Numbered from the stretch's first letter, positions 19,401 through 27,887 are shown. The stretch: 64,000 bases of DNA from Alkalibacterium sp. MB6 (GCF_009935905.1 NZ_PREX01000002.1:86070-150069), one strand, 5' to 3'. The notes: generated by a model not told the origin, from the letters alone. A program made the numbers and translations.

Positions 19401-19832
19401 TTATCTACCAATGATAAATGTCATTTCAGCTTCGCATACTTTTTTTCCATCAACATACGCGACGCCTTTTCCAATACCAGCGTAATCTTTTAATTTAACA
19501 ATGTCTACTTTTAATTCTAACACATCTCCGGGTACAACTTTCTTACGGAATTTTACTTTGTTTAAACCACCTAAGTAAGCCGTTTGTGATTTGAATCGAT
19601 CTAATTTCAACAAAGGAATGGATCCCGCTTGAGCCAAACTTTCAATAATTAAAACCCCTGGCATAACAGGTTCTCCTGGGAAGTGTCCTTGGAAAAACTC
19701 TTCGTTAATGGTCACGTTTTTAATCGCTGTGACGTGTTCTCCAGGGATCAACTCTGTTACTTTATCAATAAAGTAAATAGGGTAACGGTTAGGTATTAAT
19801 TCTTGGATTTCTTTAATGGATAATGTAGTCAT
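19401..19832 (-). CDS. fabZ: 3-hydroxyacyl-ACP dehydratase FabZ
   Basis: FabZ dehydrates 3-hydroxyacyl-ACP to trans-2-enoyl-ACP. At 143 residues it has the hot-dog fold length expected. The catalytic His lies in GHFPGEPVMPGVLIIESLAQ, and the paired Glu is on the same helix (residue near 64). It sits between accB and accC, the position it has in other Lactobacillales fab operons. No fabM or fabN isomerase gene is seen in this operon, so how unsaturated fatty acids are made cannot be decided from this window. Confidence 0.96.
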   Translation of the reverse strand: MTTLSIKEIQELIPNRYPIYFIDKVTELIPGEHVTAIKNVTINEEFFQGHFPGEPVMPGVLIIESLAQAGSIPLLKLDRFKSQTAYLGGLNKVKFRKKVVPGDVLELKVDIVKLKDYAGIGKGVAYVDGKKVCEAEMTFIIGR

Positions 19833-19844
19833 TAGTGTTCTCCT

Positions 19845-20351
19845 CTACTCTGTATCTATTTTAATGAGTGCTTGGTTAAATTCAACGGCTTGTCCATCTT
19901 CTACTAAGATCTCTTTGACTATTCCGTCGACATCACTTTTGATTTCATTCATCACTTTCATCGCTTCGATGATAAATAATGTTTGACCGGTCGTTATGCG
20001 GTCTCCTGGTTTGACAAAAGCTGGTGTCTCAGGAGAAGACGACAAATAACTGGTTCCAACAATAGGTGCATGAACGACATGAAGGTCAGCCTCGTCCTCA
20101 TCTTTACCTGCATCTTCTACGCGATTATCACGGGATGATTCTGGTAATGGAGTAGACTGAACTTGATCTGAATCCCCCATAGAATAAACCTTTGAGTTCG
20201 TTTGAACCATCGTATCAACAGAGGACACATAAGCTGTATCTATTTCTCTCTTACTCATTTTTATGGAAAAGTCCCCTTGACTCAATTCAAAGTATTTAAA
20301 TGAAGAGGATTCAATCACATGAATTAGCTCTTTGACTTCTTCACTAGTCAT
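19845..20351 (-). CDS. accB: Biotin carboxyl carrier protein of acetyl-CoA carboxylase
   Basis: AccB carries biotin between AccC and the carboxyltransferase. The 168-residue protein has an N-terminal helical part, an acidic, low-complexity linker (about residues 60-95) and a C-terminal biotinyl domain. The biotinylated lysine is in IEAMKVMNEI. The gene starts two bases after fabF ends, so the two are closely coupled. Confidence 0.96.
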   Translation of the reverse strand: MTSEEVKELIHVIESSSFKYFELSQGDFSIKMSKREIDTAYVSSVDTMVQTNSKVYSMGDSDQVQSTPLPESSRDNRVEDAGKDEDEADLHVVHAPIVGTSYLSSSPETPAFVKPGDRITTGQTLFIIEAMKVMNEIKSDVDGIVKEILVEDGQAVEFNQALIKIDTE

Positions 20352-20353
20352 CT

Positions 20354-21592
20354 TTACTCACCTTCCCATTTTTTAAAGCATGTGACTGCATTGTGTCCGC
20401 CAAAACCTAATGAGTTATTCAACGCGTAGGTATAAGTTAACGGTCTTGCTTCATTTGCAACATAGTCTAAGTCACAATTCTCGTCCGGTGTTGTTAGGTT
20501 AATCGTTGGAGGAACGATGCCTTCTTCTAATGATTTCAGTGCAGCAATAGCTTCAATAGCACCTGTGCCACCTAGTAAGTGTCCGGTCATACTTTTCGTA
20601 CTTGACACTAATACATCTTTAGCTGACTCTCCTAAAGCAGATTTAATGGCCGCTGTTTCAGCCGAGTCATTTGCTGGTGTGGATGTTCCATGAGCATTGA
20701 CATAACCAACGTCTTTAGGTTCTATACCGGCTTCTTTCATTGCCAATCGCATCGCTCTTGCAGCTCCTGATCCGTCTGGTGTCGGAGCAGTCATATGGAA
20801 ACTGTCTGCTGTCGTGCCGTAACCAACAATTTCGCCATAAATGTGAGCCTTTCTGTTTAATGCCGAGGTTAAACTTTCTAAAACAATAACCCCTGCCCCT
20901 TCACCCATAACAAAGCCATGTCTGTTTTTATCAAAAGGAATGGACGCCTTATTAGGGTCTTCACTGGTCGATAAAGCTTGAAGAGCAGCAAAACCAGACA
21001 TACCAATTTCATTGACACTGGCTTCTGATCCACCTGCCAACATATAGTCTGCATAGCCGTGTTTAATTGTTCTAAAGGCTTCGCCTATTGCATTATTTCC
21101 TGTTGCACAAGCTGTCACTAGTGATAGGTTAGGTCCTTGTGCACCCGTTGCTATAGAGATATTTCCTGCTACCATGTTTCCAATAGCCATAGGTACAAAT
21201 AAAGGGGCGACTCGGTCTAAGCCTTTGTCATGCATTTTAATAATGGTATCTTGCATTGTCTGCAAGCCACCGATACCTGATCCAACCATGACGCCTAACC
21301 GTTCTGGATCAAAGGATCCTTCGGTTAAACCACTGTCAGCCATTGCTTGTGCAGCTGCAGCTACTCCGAACTGGGAAAATAGATCCATGCGCTTCGCTAC
21401 TTTACGGTCCATGTAATCTTTTGGCTCGAAATCTCTTACTTCTCCGGCTACGTGAATATTAATGACTTCTCCGTCAAATTTCGTTAACGGACCAATCCCA
21501 TTTTTTCCTTCTTTCATTCCGTTCCACATATCTTCAGCTGAATTTCCTAAAGGCGTTATCGCACCTAATCCAGTCACAACTACTCTTTCCAT
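20354..21592 (-). CDS. fabF: 3-oxoacyl-ACP synthase II (FabF)
   Basis: FabF extends acyl-ACP by condensation with malonyl-ACP. The 412-residue protein starts MERVVVTGLGAITPLGNSAE. The ATG at 21592 follows GAGGAGG by seven bases; the ORF start at 21607 would contain the binding site itself and is rejected. The Cys-His-His triad lies in TACATGNNA (Cys near 164), AHGTSTPAND and TGHLLGGTGAIEA. It is downstream of fabG with a gap of 16 bases. Confidence 0.97.
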   Translation of the reverse strand: MERVVVTGLGAITPLGNSAEDMWNGMKEGKNGIGPLTKFDGEVINIHVAGEVRDFEPKDYMDRKVAKRMDLFSQFGVAAAAQAMADSGLTEGSFDPERLGVMVGSGIGGLQTMQDTIIKMHDKGLDRVAPLFVPMAIGNMVAGNISIATGAQGPNLSLVTACATGNNAIGEAFRTIKHGYADYMLAGGSEASVNEIGMSGFAALQALSTSEDPNKASIPFDKNRHGFVMGEGAGVIVLESLTSALNRKAHIYGEIVGYGTTADSFHMTAPTPDGSGAARAMRLAMKEAGIEPKDVGYVNAHGTSTPANDSAETAAIKSALGESAKDVLVSSTKSMTGHLLGGTGAIEAIAALKSLEEGIVPPTINLTTPDENCDLDYVANEARPLTYTYALNNSLGFGGHNAVTCFKKWEGE

Positions 21593-21608
21593 CTTGTGCC
21601 TCCTCATT

Positions 21609-22343
21609 CTATCCGTTCATAACCATGCCACCATCAATATTGAATACTTGGCCTGTTATGTACTCTTGACTGCTCAAAAAATGAACCATGTCGGCTACTT
21701 CTTCTGCTTTCCCTAATCGTTTAAGAGGGATTAAATCCATTAAGCCTTCTTTAACGTCATCAGTCAACACAGTCGTCATATCAGAATCAATAAACCCTGG
21801 AGCTATCACGTTCGCTTTTATACCGCGTGGTGCTAGTTCTTTGGCAATGGATTTTGTAAAGCCAATTACCCCTGCTTTACTTGCTGCATAATTGGACTGT
21901 CCTGCATTTCCAACGACACCAACCACACTTGAAATATTAATAATATGACCTGATCTTTGTTTTAGCATCAACTTAGATGCTTCTTTGGTCATAAAAAAAG
22001 TGCCTTTCAAGTTGATATCCAATGTAGCATCGAAATCCTCTTCTGATAAACGAATAATCAAGTTGTCTCTTGTAACACCTGCGTTATTAACTAATACATC
22101 GATCGTATTAAAAGCTTTCTTCGTTTCTTTAACCAATTGTTTCGCAAATGAAGCATCACTGATATCCCCAATAATAGGCAGAGCGGTTCCCGGCAAAGAG
22201 TTAAAGAACTCTAAAACCGATTCAGGCAATTCTTTACGGCCATTGACCACAACATTATGACCGTCTTTAAGAAAAGCAGTGGCGATAGCTTTACCTATCC
22301 CCCTTGAACTTCCTGTGACGATCACTGTTTTTTTAGTGTCCAT
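21609..22343 (-). CDS. fabG: 3-oxoacyl-ACP reductase FabG
   Basis: FabG uses NADPH to reduce 3-oxoacyl-ACP. The 244-residue SDR starts MDTKKTVIVTGSSRGIGKAI. AAAGGAG lies just ahead of this ATG (22341-22343), while the longer ORF start at 22364 has none. The motif TGSSRGIG, NNAGVTRD, the serine in ISSVVG, and YAASK are present. The C-terminus GQVFNIDGGMVMNG is typical. It lies between fabD and fabF. Confidence 0.96.
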   Translation of the reverse strand: MDTKKTVIVTGSSRGIGKAIATAFLKDGHNVVVNGRKELPESVLEFFNSLPGTALPIIGDISDASFAKQLVKETKKAFNTIDVLVNNAGVTRDNLIIRLSEEDFDATLDINLKGTFFMTKEASKLMLKQRSGHIINISSVVGVVGNAGQSNYAASKAGVIGFTKSIAKELAPRGIKANVIAPGFIDSDMTTVLTDDVKEGLMDLIPLKRLGKAEEVADMVHFLSSQEYITGQVFNIDGGMVMNG

Positions 22344-22365
22344 TCTATTCTCCTTTTTAAACACT

Positions 22366-23289
22366 CTAATTATTTAGAATTTTATTTAACTGAGATACAT
22401 TTTCAACGTTTTTGACGTTAACCTTTCGATCGATACTTTTAATAAAGGTCCGTAGAGTTTTCCCAGGTCCTAATTCAACGAACGATTCGACACCATCATC
22501 TATCATTTGGACGATCATCTGTTCAAATTTGACGGGTGAAGTCATTTGCTTAACAAGCAACTGTTTAACCTCTTCTTCACTTGAGTAAGGTGCTGCTGTA
22601 ACGTTTGAATAAACAGGATAAGAAAAAGAGTGTAAAGCTAGCTTGTCAATCTCGTTTTCTAATAGCTCGGAAGCTGATTGAAGGAGTGGCGAATGAAATG
22701 GTCCACTAACCTTTAATTCAACGACACGTTTAGCTCCAGCTTCATTCATCAATTGAGACGCTTCTTCAACTGCTTTACTATGGCCTGAGATGACTAGTTG
22801 ATTCGGCGTGTTATAATTGGCAATACCAACTACACTACTTGTAGATGACAAGCGTCTGCAAATAGCTTCAACTGCCTCTTTTTCCAAGCCTATAATTGCA
22901 GCCATCTTGCCGGTCCCTTCAGGAACTGCCTCTTCCATTAATTGTCCACGCTTATGGACTAGAGCGACTGCTTCTTTAAACGTCATGACCCCAGCTGATA
23001 CTAAAGCAGTGTATTCTCCCAAACTTAGTCCTCCAACCGCATTTGGATAGACACCTGCCTCTTTCATCAGTTGATCAATTGCATAGCTTACAGTTAAGAC
23101 AGCAGGCTGTGTGAATGGGGTAAAATGAAGTTTAGGGTTATCTTCAAAACACAAGTCAACCATGTCAACCCCTAATGTGTCTCCTGCTTGTTCAAAAATG
23201 TCTCTAACAGAAGCGTACGTTTCATATAATTCTTTAGCCATTCCATTGTATTGAGCCCCTTGCCCACTATAAATAAATGCTGTTTTCAA
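22366..23289 (-). CDS. fabD: Malonyl-CoA:ACP transacylase FabD
   Basis: FabD moves malonyl groups from CoA to ACP. The best start is TTG at 23289, giving the family N-terminus MKTAFIYSGQGAQYNGMAK and a nine-base distance to AAAGG. The ATG at 23298 would abut the binding site and adds three residues. The nucleophile is in GLSLGEYTAL, with the partner His in SGPFHSPLL. Product about 307 residues. An internal promoter with a FabT box lies just upstream, so fabD and the genes after it can be transcribed separately from fabT-fabK. Confidence 0.93.
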   Translation of the reverse strand: MKTAFIYSGQGAQYNGMAKELYETYASVRDIFEQAGDTLGVDMVDLCFEDNPKLHFTPFTQPAVLTVSYAIDQLMKEAGVYPNAVGGLSLGEYTALVSAGVMTFKEAVALVHKRGQLMEEAVPEGTGKMAAIIGLEKEAVEAICRRLSSTSSVVGIANYNTPNQLVISGHSKAVEEASQLMNEAGAKRVVELKVSGPFHSPLLQSASELLENEIDKLALHSFSYPVYSNVTAAPYSSEEEVKQLLVKQMTSPVKFEQMIVQMIDDGVESFVELGPGKTLRTFIKSIDRKVNVKNVENVSQLNKILNN

Positions 23290-23339
23290 CTGATTCATCC
23301 TTTCTAAATAAACGGCAACTATTTCATCATTGATTTTAC

Positions 23340-23352
23340 TTTGATTATCAAA
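23340..23352. promoter_or_regulatory. FabT operator upstream of fabD
   Basis: TTTGATTATCAAA is a perfect 13-base palindrome of the form known for FabT sites in streptococci and enterococci. It touches the -10 element of the internal promoter (23352-23357), as expected for a repressor site. Confidence 0.8.
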
Positions 23353-23381
23353 GTATCACATTAAAAAAATTAAAAGCTCAA
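23352..23381 (-). promoter_or_regulatory. Internal promoter for fabD and downstream genes
   Basis: On the minus strand TTGAGC (23376-23381) and GATACT (23352-23357) are 18 bases apart, with TG one base before the -10 (extended -10). It overlaps the end of fabK and abuts the FabT box. Confidence 0.55.
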
Positions 23382-24320
23382 TGAATTCGTTACTGCCGCT
23401 CTGTATTCAGTCATTAATTCTTGAATGATGTCTTCACAGCTCTGTTCTTTTGAAACAAGACCTGCAATTTGACCAGCCATAAATGATCCACCATCTTTAT
23501 CCCCTTCAATAACGGCTTTACGTAAAGCCCCTTTACCAATATTTTCTAGTATAGAAAAATCAGGGTTTTCATCACTCGACATGGACTTTTCAACCTTCAA
23601 ATATTCTCTAGTCAGTTTGTTTCTTAGTACCCTTACAGGGTGGCCTGTAATCTGTCCTGTAACGACTGTATCGATATCTTTTGATTTAATAATTCGTCGT
23701 TTGAAGTTCTCATGAGCTATACTTTCATGAGCGACAACAAAGCGGGTACCCAGCTGAACAGCAGATGCCCCAAGCATTATAGCTGCAGCCACGCCTCTTC
23801 CATCAGCAATTCCACCAGCCGCTATCACTGGAATAGATACGGCATCCACTACTTGCGGGACAAGAGCCATAGTCGTCAGTTTACCAATATGACCCCCTGC
23901 TTCCATTCCTTCGCAAATAATCGCATCAGCGCCTTCTTTTTCCATACGACGAGCCAATGCAACAGATGCTACGACTGGAATAACGGTTATGCCCGCTTCT
24001 TTAAATCGTTTCATATATTTACCCGGGCTGCCTGCTCCAGTCGTGATGACTTTAATGTTCTCTTCACAGATGACATTAACCACTTCATCCACATAGGGAG
24101 ATATTAAAAGTACGTTAACTCCGAAAGGCTTGTCGGTCATCTCTTTGGTTCGTTTAATCAGTGCTCTGACAAATTCTCCCGGTTCATGACCTGATCCAAG
24201 CATCCCTAATCCTCCAGCATTTGACACGGCAGCAGCCAGTTCAGGGGTTGCTACCCAAGACATGGCTCCTTGGATAATCGGGTAGGTGATTCCTATTTGT
24301 TCAAGTAATGGATGTTTCAT
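23370..24320 (-). CDS. fabK: Enoyl-ACP reductase II (FabK, FMN-dependent)
   Basis: FabK performs the last reduction of each elongation cycle with FMN, replacing the triclosan-sensitive FabI. The 316-residue TIM-barrel protein begins MKHPLLEQIGITYPIIQGAM. GMEAGGHIGKLTT, the FMN phosphate-binding segment IAAGGIADGRGVAAA and GASAVQLGTRFVVAHES match the nitronate-monooxygenase/FabK family. It lies between acpP and fabD, the standard streptococcal position. No fabI is present in the window. Confidence 0.95.
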   Translation of the reverse strand: MKHPLLEQIGITYPIIQGAMSWVATPELAAAVSNAGGLGMLGSGHEPGEFVRALIKRTKEMTDKPFGVNVLLISPYVDEVVNVICEENIKVITTGAGSPGKYMKRFKEAGITVIPVVASVALARRMEKEGADAIICEGMEAGGHIGKLTTMALVPQVVDAVSIPVIAAGGIADGRGVAAAIMLGASAVQLGTRFVVAHESIAHENFKRRIIKSKDIDTVVTGQITGHPVRVLRNKLTREYLKVEKSMSSDENPDFSILENIGKGALRKAVIEGDKDGGSFMAGQIAGLVSKEQSCEDIIQELMTEYRAAVTNSLSF

Positions 24321-24338
24321 CTGGGAGCCCCTTCTCTA

Positions 24339-24572
24339 TTAGTTTGTTTCGATTTGTTTTTCTACATAAGTAACTAAATCTTCAACAGTTGATAATCCTT
24401 CTTCTGATTCAATTTTAATATCGAACTCATCTTCAATATCATTAATGATTTGGAATAAGTCTAAACTATCAGCTTCTAATTCTTCTCTAAAGTTAGTTGA
24501 ACGTTGCACTTCATTCTCGTCTTTGTCTAATTGGTCTACGATAATTTCCTGAATTTTTTCAAAAGTTGTCAT
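24339..24572 (-). CDS. acpP: Acyl carrier protein
   Basis: A 77-residue acidic protein that carries growing acyl chains on a phosphopantetheine arm. The modified serine is in [11 protein letters not shown] (residue near 38). This sequence has DSLDLF where many ACPs have DSLDVV or DSLDTV. The ATG at 24572 follows TTGGAGGAAACC; the longer frame begins at a TTG within that binding site. It sits between fabH and fabK. Confidence 0.96.
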   Translation of the reverse strand: MTTFEKIQEIIVDQLDKDENEVQRSTNFREELEADSLDLFQIINDIEDEFDIKIESEEGLSTVEDLVTYVEKQIETN

Positions 24573-24590
24573 GTTGGTTTCCTCCAATAT

Positions 24591-25577
24591 TTATAATTCG
24601 ATTAGTATCGTTCCCCAGGTTAATCCCCCGCCGAACGCACTTAATACTATTTTTTGTTTGCTTCCTAATACCAATTGCCCATTTTTTACATAATCATCTA
24701 ATAATATAGGCAAGCTGGCTGCAGATGTGTTTCCATACTGTTGAATGTTCATAGGGAACTTACTGAGTGGCACACTCACTTTTTTTGCTACAATTTCGAT
24801 AATTCTTGCATTCGCTTGATGAAGAAGAATGTAATCAACGTCTTCCATAGATAAATTAGCTTCACTGACGACACTCTCTATACTGCTTGGAATGGTTCGA
24901 GTAACGAAGTTGAATACTGAACGGCCATCCATCTTTAAATATCCCTTGTTTTCTTCTTGTTGCTCGACTAAAGGATTGTTAACGTCTTGTGCCCCTATAG
25001 TAAGGGCATCACCACGATTACCATCCGAATGCATATCTTCTGCATATAAACGGTTCGAGTCGTGTGCTTTTTTCAGGAGAACGCCACCCGCACCATCTCC
25101 GAATAAGACAGCTGTTTTCCGATCAGACCAGTCAATTGTTTTTGATAAGACTTCGCCACCAATGATTAACGCATGGTCATAAGGCATATGCCTTAGCATT
25201 TTTTCAGCCACTGACAAGGCATAAATGAAACCTGAACAGGCTGCGCTTAAATCAAAGGCCATAGCATTCGTTGCTTTTATAGCTGACTGAACTTTGTTGG
25301 CAACAGAAGGTGAATTGGTATCCGGTGTGACTGTAGCCACTATGATTAGTCCAATCGAGCCAGGATCTAAGTCTTGACCTTTAAGGGTATCTTCTGCTGC
25401 TTTAATACATAAATCACTGGTGTTTTCTCCATCAGAAATATAGCGTTGTTCAATACCTGTGCGTTGCTTGATCCATTCATCTGACGTGTCCATCCACTTA
25501 GTTAAGTCATCATTAGTGACCACTGTTTTTGGAACATACTTTCCAGTCGAAAGAACCTGTACACTTGTTGTGTCCAT
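24591..25577 (-). CDS. fabH: 3-oxoacyl-ACP synthase III (FabH)
   Basis: FabH starts chains by condensing an acyl-CoA with malonyl-ACP. The 328-residue protein begins MDTTSVQVLSTGKYVPKTVV. The active-site Cys is in DLSAACSGFIYAL (residue near 115), His in HQANARI, and Asn in GNTSAASLPI. Its ATG shares one base with the fabT stop codon (TGATG), and AAAGGAG lies inside the fabT coding end. Expression is therefore coupled to fabT. Confidence 0.96.
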   Translation of the reverse strand: MDTTSVQVLSTGKYVPKTVVTNDDLTKWMDTSDEWIKQRTGIEQRYISDGENTSDLCIKAAEDTLKGQDLDPGSIGLIIVATVTPDTNSPSVANKVQSAIKATNAMAFDLSAACSGFIYALSVAEKMLRHMPYDHALIIGGEVLSKTIDWSDRKTAVLFGDGAGGVLLKKAHDSNRLYAEDMHSDGNRGDALTIGAQDVNNPLVEQQEENKGYLKMDGRSVFNFVTRTIPSSIESVVSEANLSMEDVDYILLHQANARIIEIVAKKVSVPLSKFPMNIQQYGNTSAASLPILLDDYVKNGQLVLGSKQKIVLSAFGGGLTWGTILIEL

Positions 25578-26032
25578 CAATCTGGCAACCGCTCCTTTGT
25601 CCGTTCTAAAAATCCATGAAGGCTGATTAATCCTTTCATCAGAACGGCTGATTCTTCTTCATTCATTTCTGTGATCGTTTCTTTTACCATGTCTCTATGA
25701 AATTTATCATGAAGACGGTATAGTAAACGCCCTTTTTTAGTAAGTGAGAGCTTAACGACTCGCCTGTCTACGTCACTTCTTACTCGGATGACATATCCTT
25801 TACGAACCAGATTGTTTACTGATACAGTTAACGTACCGACAGTTACGCCAAGCTTTTTAGCTACTTCGCTTGTCGTGTTTGGTTCATACATTCCGATTGC
25901 ATCAATGGTATGCATTTCTTTAATAGAAACATCTTTAAATTGGCTAGATTGTAGTGTACGCTCTTCAATTGCTAATACATCATTAAATATTGAAACTAAA
26001 TAGCTGTTAATCTGTTGAACTTGTCGATCCAC
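25577..26032 (-). CDS. fabT: FabT, MarR-family repressor of fatty acid synthesis
   Basis: FabT is a MarR-type repressor whose DNA binding is enhanced by long-chain acyl-ACP, shutting down the fab operon when fatty acids are supplied from outside. The 151-residue protein starts at GTG 26032 with AGGAGG seven bases ahead. The winged-helix region covers about residues 45-115 (TTSEVAKKLGVTVGTLTVSVNNLVRKGYV split over helices, wing RSDVDRRVV). It is the first gene of the operon, next to two FabT boxes, so autoregulation is likely. Confidence 0.93.
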   Translation of the reverse strand: MDRQVQQINSYLVSIFNDVLAIEERTLQSSQFKDVSIKEMHTIDAIGMYEPNTTSEVAKKLGVTVGTLTVSVNNLVRKGYVIRVRSDVDRRVVKLSLTKKGRLLYRLHDKFHRDMVKETITEMNEEESAVLMKGLISLHGFLERTKERLPD

Positions 26033-26084
26033 ATCAGCTCCTCCTATTCGTTTAATGCCTAGTTTGCTTCTCTTTTTTAATTGC

Positions 26085-26097
26085 TTTGATTATCAAA
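26085..26097. promoter_or_regulatory. FabT operator A upstream of fabT
   Basis: TTTGATTATCAAA, identical to the box at 23340-23352. It lies over the early transcribed region of the fabT promoter, 16 bases from operator B. Confidence 0.8.
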
Positions 26098-26100
26098 CTA

Positions 26101-26113
26101 TTTGACTATCAAA
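26101..26113. promoter_or_regulatory. FabT operator B upstream of fabT
   Basis: TTTGACTATCAAA, one base different from operator A. It directly abuts the -10 box (26114-26119) and covers the expected transcription start. Confidence 0.75.
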
Positions 26114-26142
26114 ATACTAACGCAGATTAATCAATCTGTCAA
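26114..26142 (-). promoter_or_regulatory. Promoter of the fab operon
   Basis: On the minus strand a perfect TTGACA (26137-26142) and TAGTAT (26114-26119) are 17 bases apart. Two FabT boxes follow immediately. This promoter would drive fabT through accA, about ten kilobases. Confidence 0.8.
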
Positions 26143-26238
26143 CATGAATTTTTATAAAAAAAAGTGATGGTATTGCTATCTTTAGTGTAAATCCTAAAAT
26201 GGCGGCTTTTTATCACTCCATTCCCCTAGATTTTTTCC

Positions 26239-26272
26239 AAAAAAAAATAAGCCACCATAAATGACTTATTTT
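26239..26272 (-). terminator. Terminator after the DUF2187 gene
   Basis: On the minus strand AAATAAG pairs with CTTATTT around a 13-base loop, followed by nine T. The stem is short and A/T-rich, but the T-run is strong. Between here and the fabT promoter I see nothing else. Confidence 0.55.
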
Positions 26273-26284
26273 GCACTCTATCTT

Positions 26285-26683
26285 TTATTCGGTTGGCTCA
26301 TCAACTGGTTCAAAGTCTTTCATTTCACTTTCGAAGTCATCATCAATTTGATTTTTAAAGCCTTCGATGTCTTTGAAATTGACTACTGTTTTCTCTTCGA
26401 CTAGGTCATGCATACGAGCAGTCGAATTTTTCCAGTTGATTCTTACGATAGCACTATTGGTTAGTAACTTTTCAATCGTGCCTTCCATAGGTTCATCACG
26501 AAATGAAAAGATAATTTCGTCTCCTACATCAGGTCTAAGGTTCTCTTTGATCGTCTCTATAATTTCCACTGCCTCTTTATATGGTAAATTTAAAAGATTG
26601 GCAATTCGGGAGTTACTGGCCCCTTTACGAAGCTCAGTTTCTACTAGCTGCTGAACTTCAGCGGTAATCTTTACTTTTGCCAC
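26285..26683 (-). CDS. DUF2187-domain protein with helix-turn-helix-like N-terminus
   Basis: A 132-residue protein of unknown function. The GTG at 26683 (MAKVKITAEVQQLVETEL) is six to seven bases after GAGGGG and is preferred to the ATG at 26689, which abuts it. Residues 10-45 resemble a helix-turn-helix (RKGASNSRIANLLNLPYKEA). Residues about 52-105 (GDEIIFSFRD through KTVVNFKDIEG) match the DUF2187/YkvS small beta-barrel. The C-terminus is strongly acidic. It has its own promoter and terminator. A nucleic-acid-binding role is only a guess. Confidence 0.7.
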   Translation of the reverse strand: MAKVKITAEVQQLVETELRKGASNSRIANLLNLPYKEAVEIIETIKENLRPDVGDEIIFSFRDEPMEGTIEKLLTNSAIVRINWKNSTARMHDLVEEKTVVNFKDIEGFKNQIDDDFESEMKDFEPVDEPTE

Positions 26684-26729
26684 TTCCATCCCCTCGATTC
26701 TTCCATTAAATTATTATGGTTCTTTAATG

Positions 26730-26758
26730 ATTATACCATAAATCATCATGCTTTTCTA
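26730..26758 (-). promoter_or_regulatory. Promoter of the DUF2187 gene
   Basis: On the minus strand a perfect TATAAT (26730-26735) with the extended -10 TGG, and TAGAAA (26753-26758) 17 bases upstream. Confidence 0.55.
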
Positions 26759-26778
26759 ATCAGCAAATAGTGCCATAA

Positions 26779-27219
26779 CTAATTAAGCAAATCTTTGGCT
26801 TTATACCCAACTTTTTTTAAGATAGACTGCAAAACAGTCACTTCTTCTGGTGTACAATCTTGAAATAATTCCGCGATTTTCTCAGCATGTTTAGGGAAAA
26901 TTGCTGTCATTAATCTTTCGCCTTTATCAGTTAACTCGCAAAAGGTTACTCGACGGTCCGTTTGATCAGCTACTCTTAAAACAAATCCCTTTTCTTCCAA
27001 TCGGTCCACCACATAAGTAATGCTACTGGACGCGAGCAAAATTTGTTTACCTATCATTTGAATCGGCTGTCTCCCTTTACTATAAAGGAGTTCAAGAACC
27101 GTAAATTCTGTTGCGTTAAGTCCATGTGAGGACATGTCTTTTTTTACGACTTTTTCCACACTTGATGAAGCTCTTAAAATAATCGTTAATGCTTTTAGCT
27201 CTTCTTTATGTTTATCCAT
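26779..27219 (-). CDS. MarR-family transcriptional regulator
   Basis: A 146-residue MarR-type winged-helix protein distinct from FabT. The recognition part (MIGKQILLASSSITYVVDRL) and wing (RVADQTDRRVTFCELTDKG) lie at about residues 55-105. MarR proteins usually sense phenolic or oxidative ligands and control a neighbouring gene. The likely neighbour is the FMN reductase gene upstream on the same strand, although a terminator separates them. It contains one Cys in the wing region and one near the C-terminus. The ligand is unknown. Confidence 0.85.
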   Translation of the reverse strand: MDKHKEELKALTIILRASSSVEKVVKKDMSSHGLNATEFTVLELLYSKGRQPIQMIGKQILLASSSITYVVDRLEEKGFVLRVADQTDRRVTFCELTDKGERLMTAIFPKHAEKIAELFQDCTPEEVTVLQSILKKVGYKAKDLLN

Positions 27220-27231
27220 TTTTTCACCACC

Positions 27232-27267
27232 AAAAAACTAACTAAGGGACTAAGAAGTCCCTTAGTT
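27232..27267 (-). terminator. Terminator after the FMN reductase gene
   Basis: Perfect 12-base stem AACTAAGGGACT / AGTCCCTTAGTT (27240-27251, 27256-27267) with a four-base loop, followed on the minus strand by TAGTTTTTTGG. Confidence 0.85.
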
Positions 27268-27281
27268 ACTTGTCTTTCTTA

Positions 27282-27851
27282 TTATTGTTGTTTCTTTTCA
27301 CGTACACCCATCATTGCTTCCGTCCAAGGTAACAACTGACCCAGCATGGTTTCTACTGCCTCTTTGTTATTTGGTATCGGATTTAATTGACCATCTTTAA
27401 AGTCAAAGAAAATGGAGAGGGCTGGGTTTGTTCTTACGTGAGCGACTTGGAATTCAGATAATACTGTACGCAACTGTTCAGCAGCTCTTACTCCACCAGC
27501 AGAACCGTAACTAACAATACCCGCAGCTTTATCATTTAACTCGGAATATATAAAATCTAGTGCATTTTTCAGTGCACTCGACATACCATGATTGTACTCA
27601 GGTGTCACAAATACATAGCCGTCCATGCTGCGTACCTTATCCGCCCATGGTTTTTGTTTTTCTTTTTCCACCAAATCATCTGTATATGCAGGAGAAGCAG
27701 GTTCAGCAAACATCGGTAAATCGTAATCTTTGATATCAATTAGTTCGTACTCAGCGCCGCCAAATTCATTGGCAACTTCTAGCACCCATTTGGCAACATC
27801 CAAATTGACGCGGTTTTCTCTAATTGTACCCGTAACAATTCCTATCTTCAT
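27282..27851 (-). CDS. NADPH-dependent FMN reductase family protein
   Basis: A 189-residue flavodoxin-like oxidoreductase beginning MKIGIVTGTIRENRVNLDVA. Residues around GTIRENR bind the FMN phosphate, VFVTPEYNHGMSSALKNALD is the family signature, and YGSAGGVRAAEQLR follows. Such enzymes reduce FMN, azo compounds, quinones or chromate; the physiological substrate is not readable from sequence. AGGAGG precedes the ATG. It is probably under the neighbouring MarR protein. Confidence 0.9.
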   Translation of the reverse strand: MKIGIVTGTIRENRVNLDVAKWVLEVANEFGGAEYELIDIKDYDLPMFAEPASPAYTDDLVEKEKQKPWADKVRSMDGYVFVTPEYNHGMSSALKNALDFIYSELNDKAAGIVSYGSAGGVRAAEQLRTVLSEFQVAHVRTNPALSIFFDFKDGQLNPIPNNKEAVETMLGQLLPWTEAMMGVREKKQQ

Positions 27852-27887
27852 TGTACATCCTCCTATTGATATTTCATTACATCCTTT

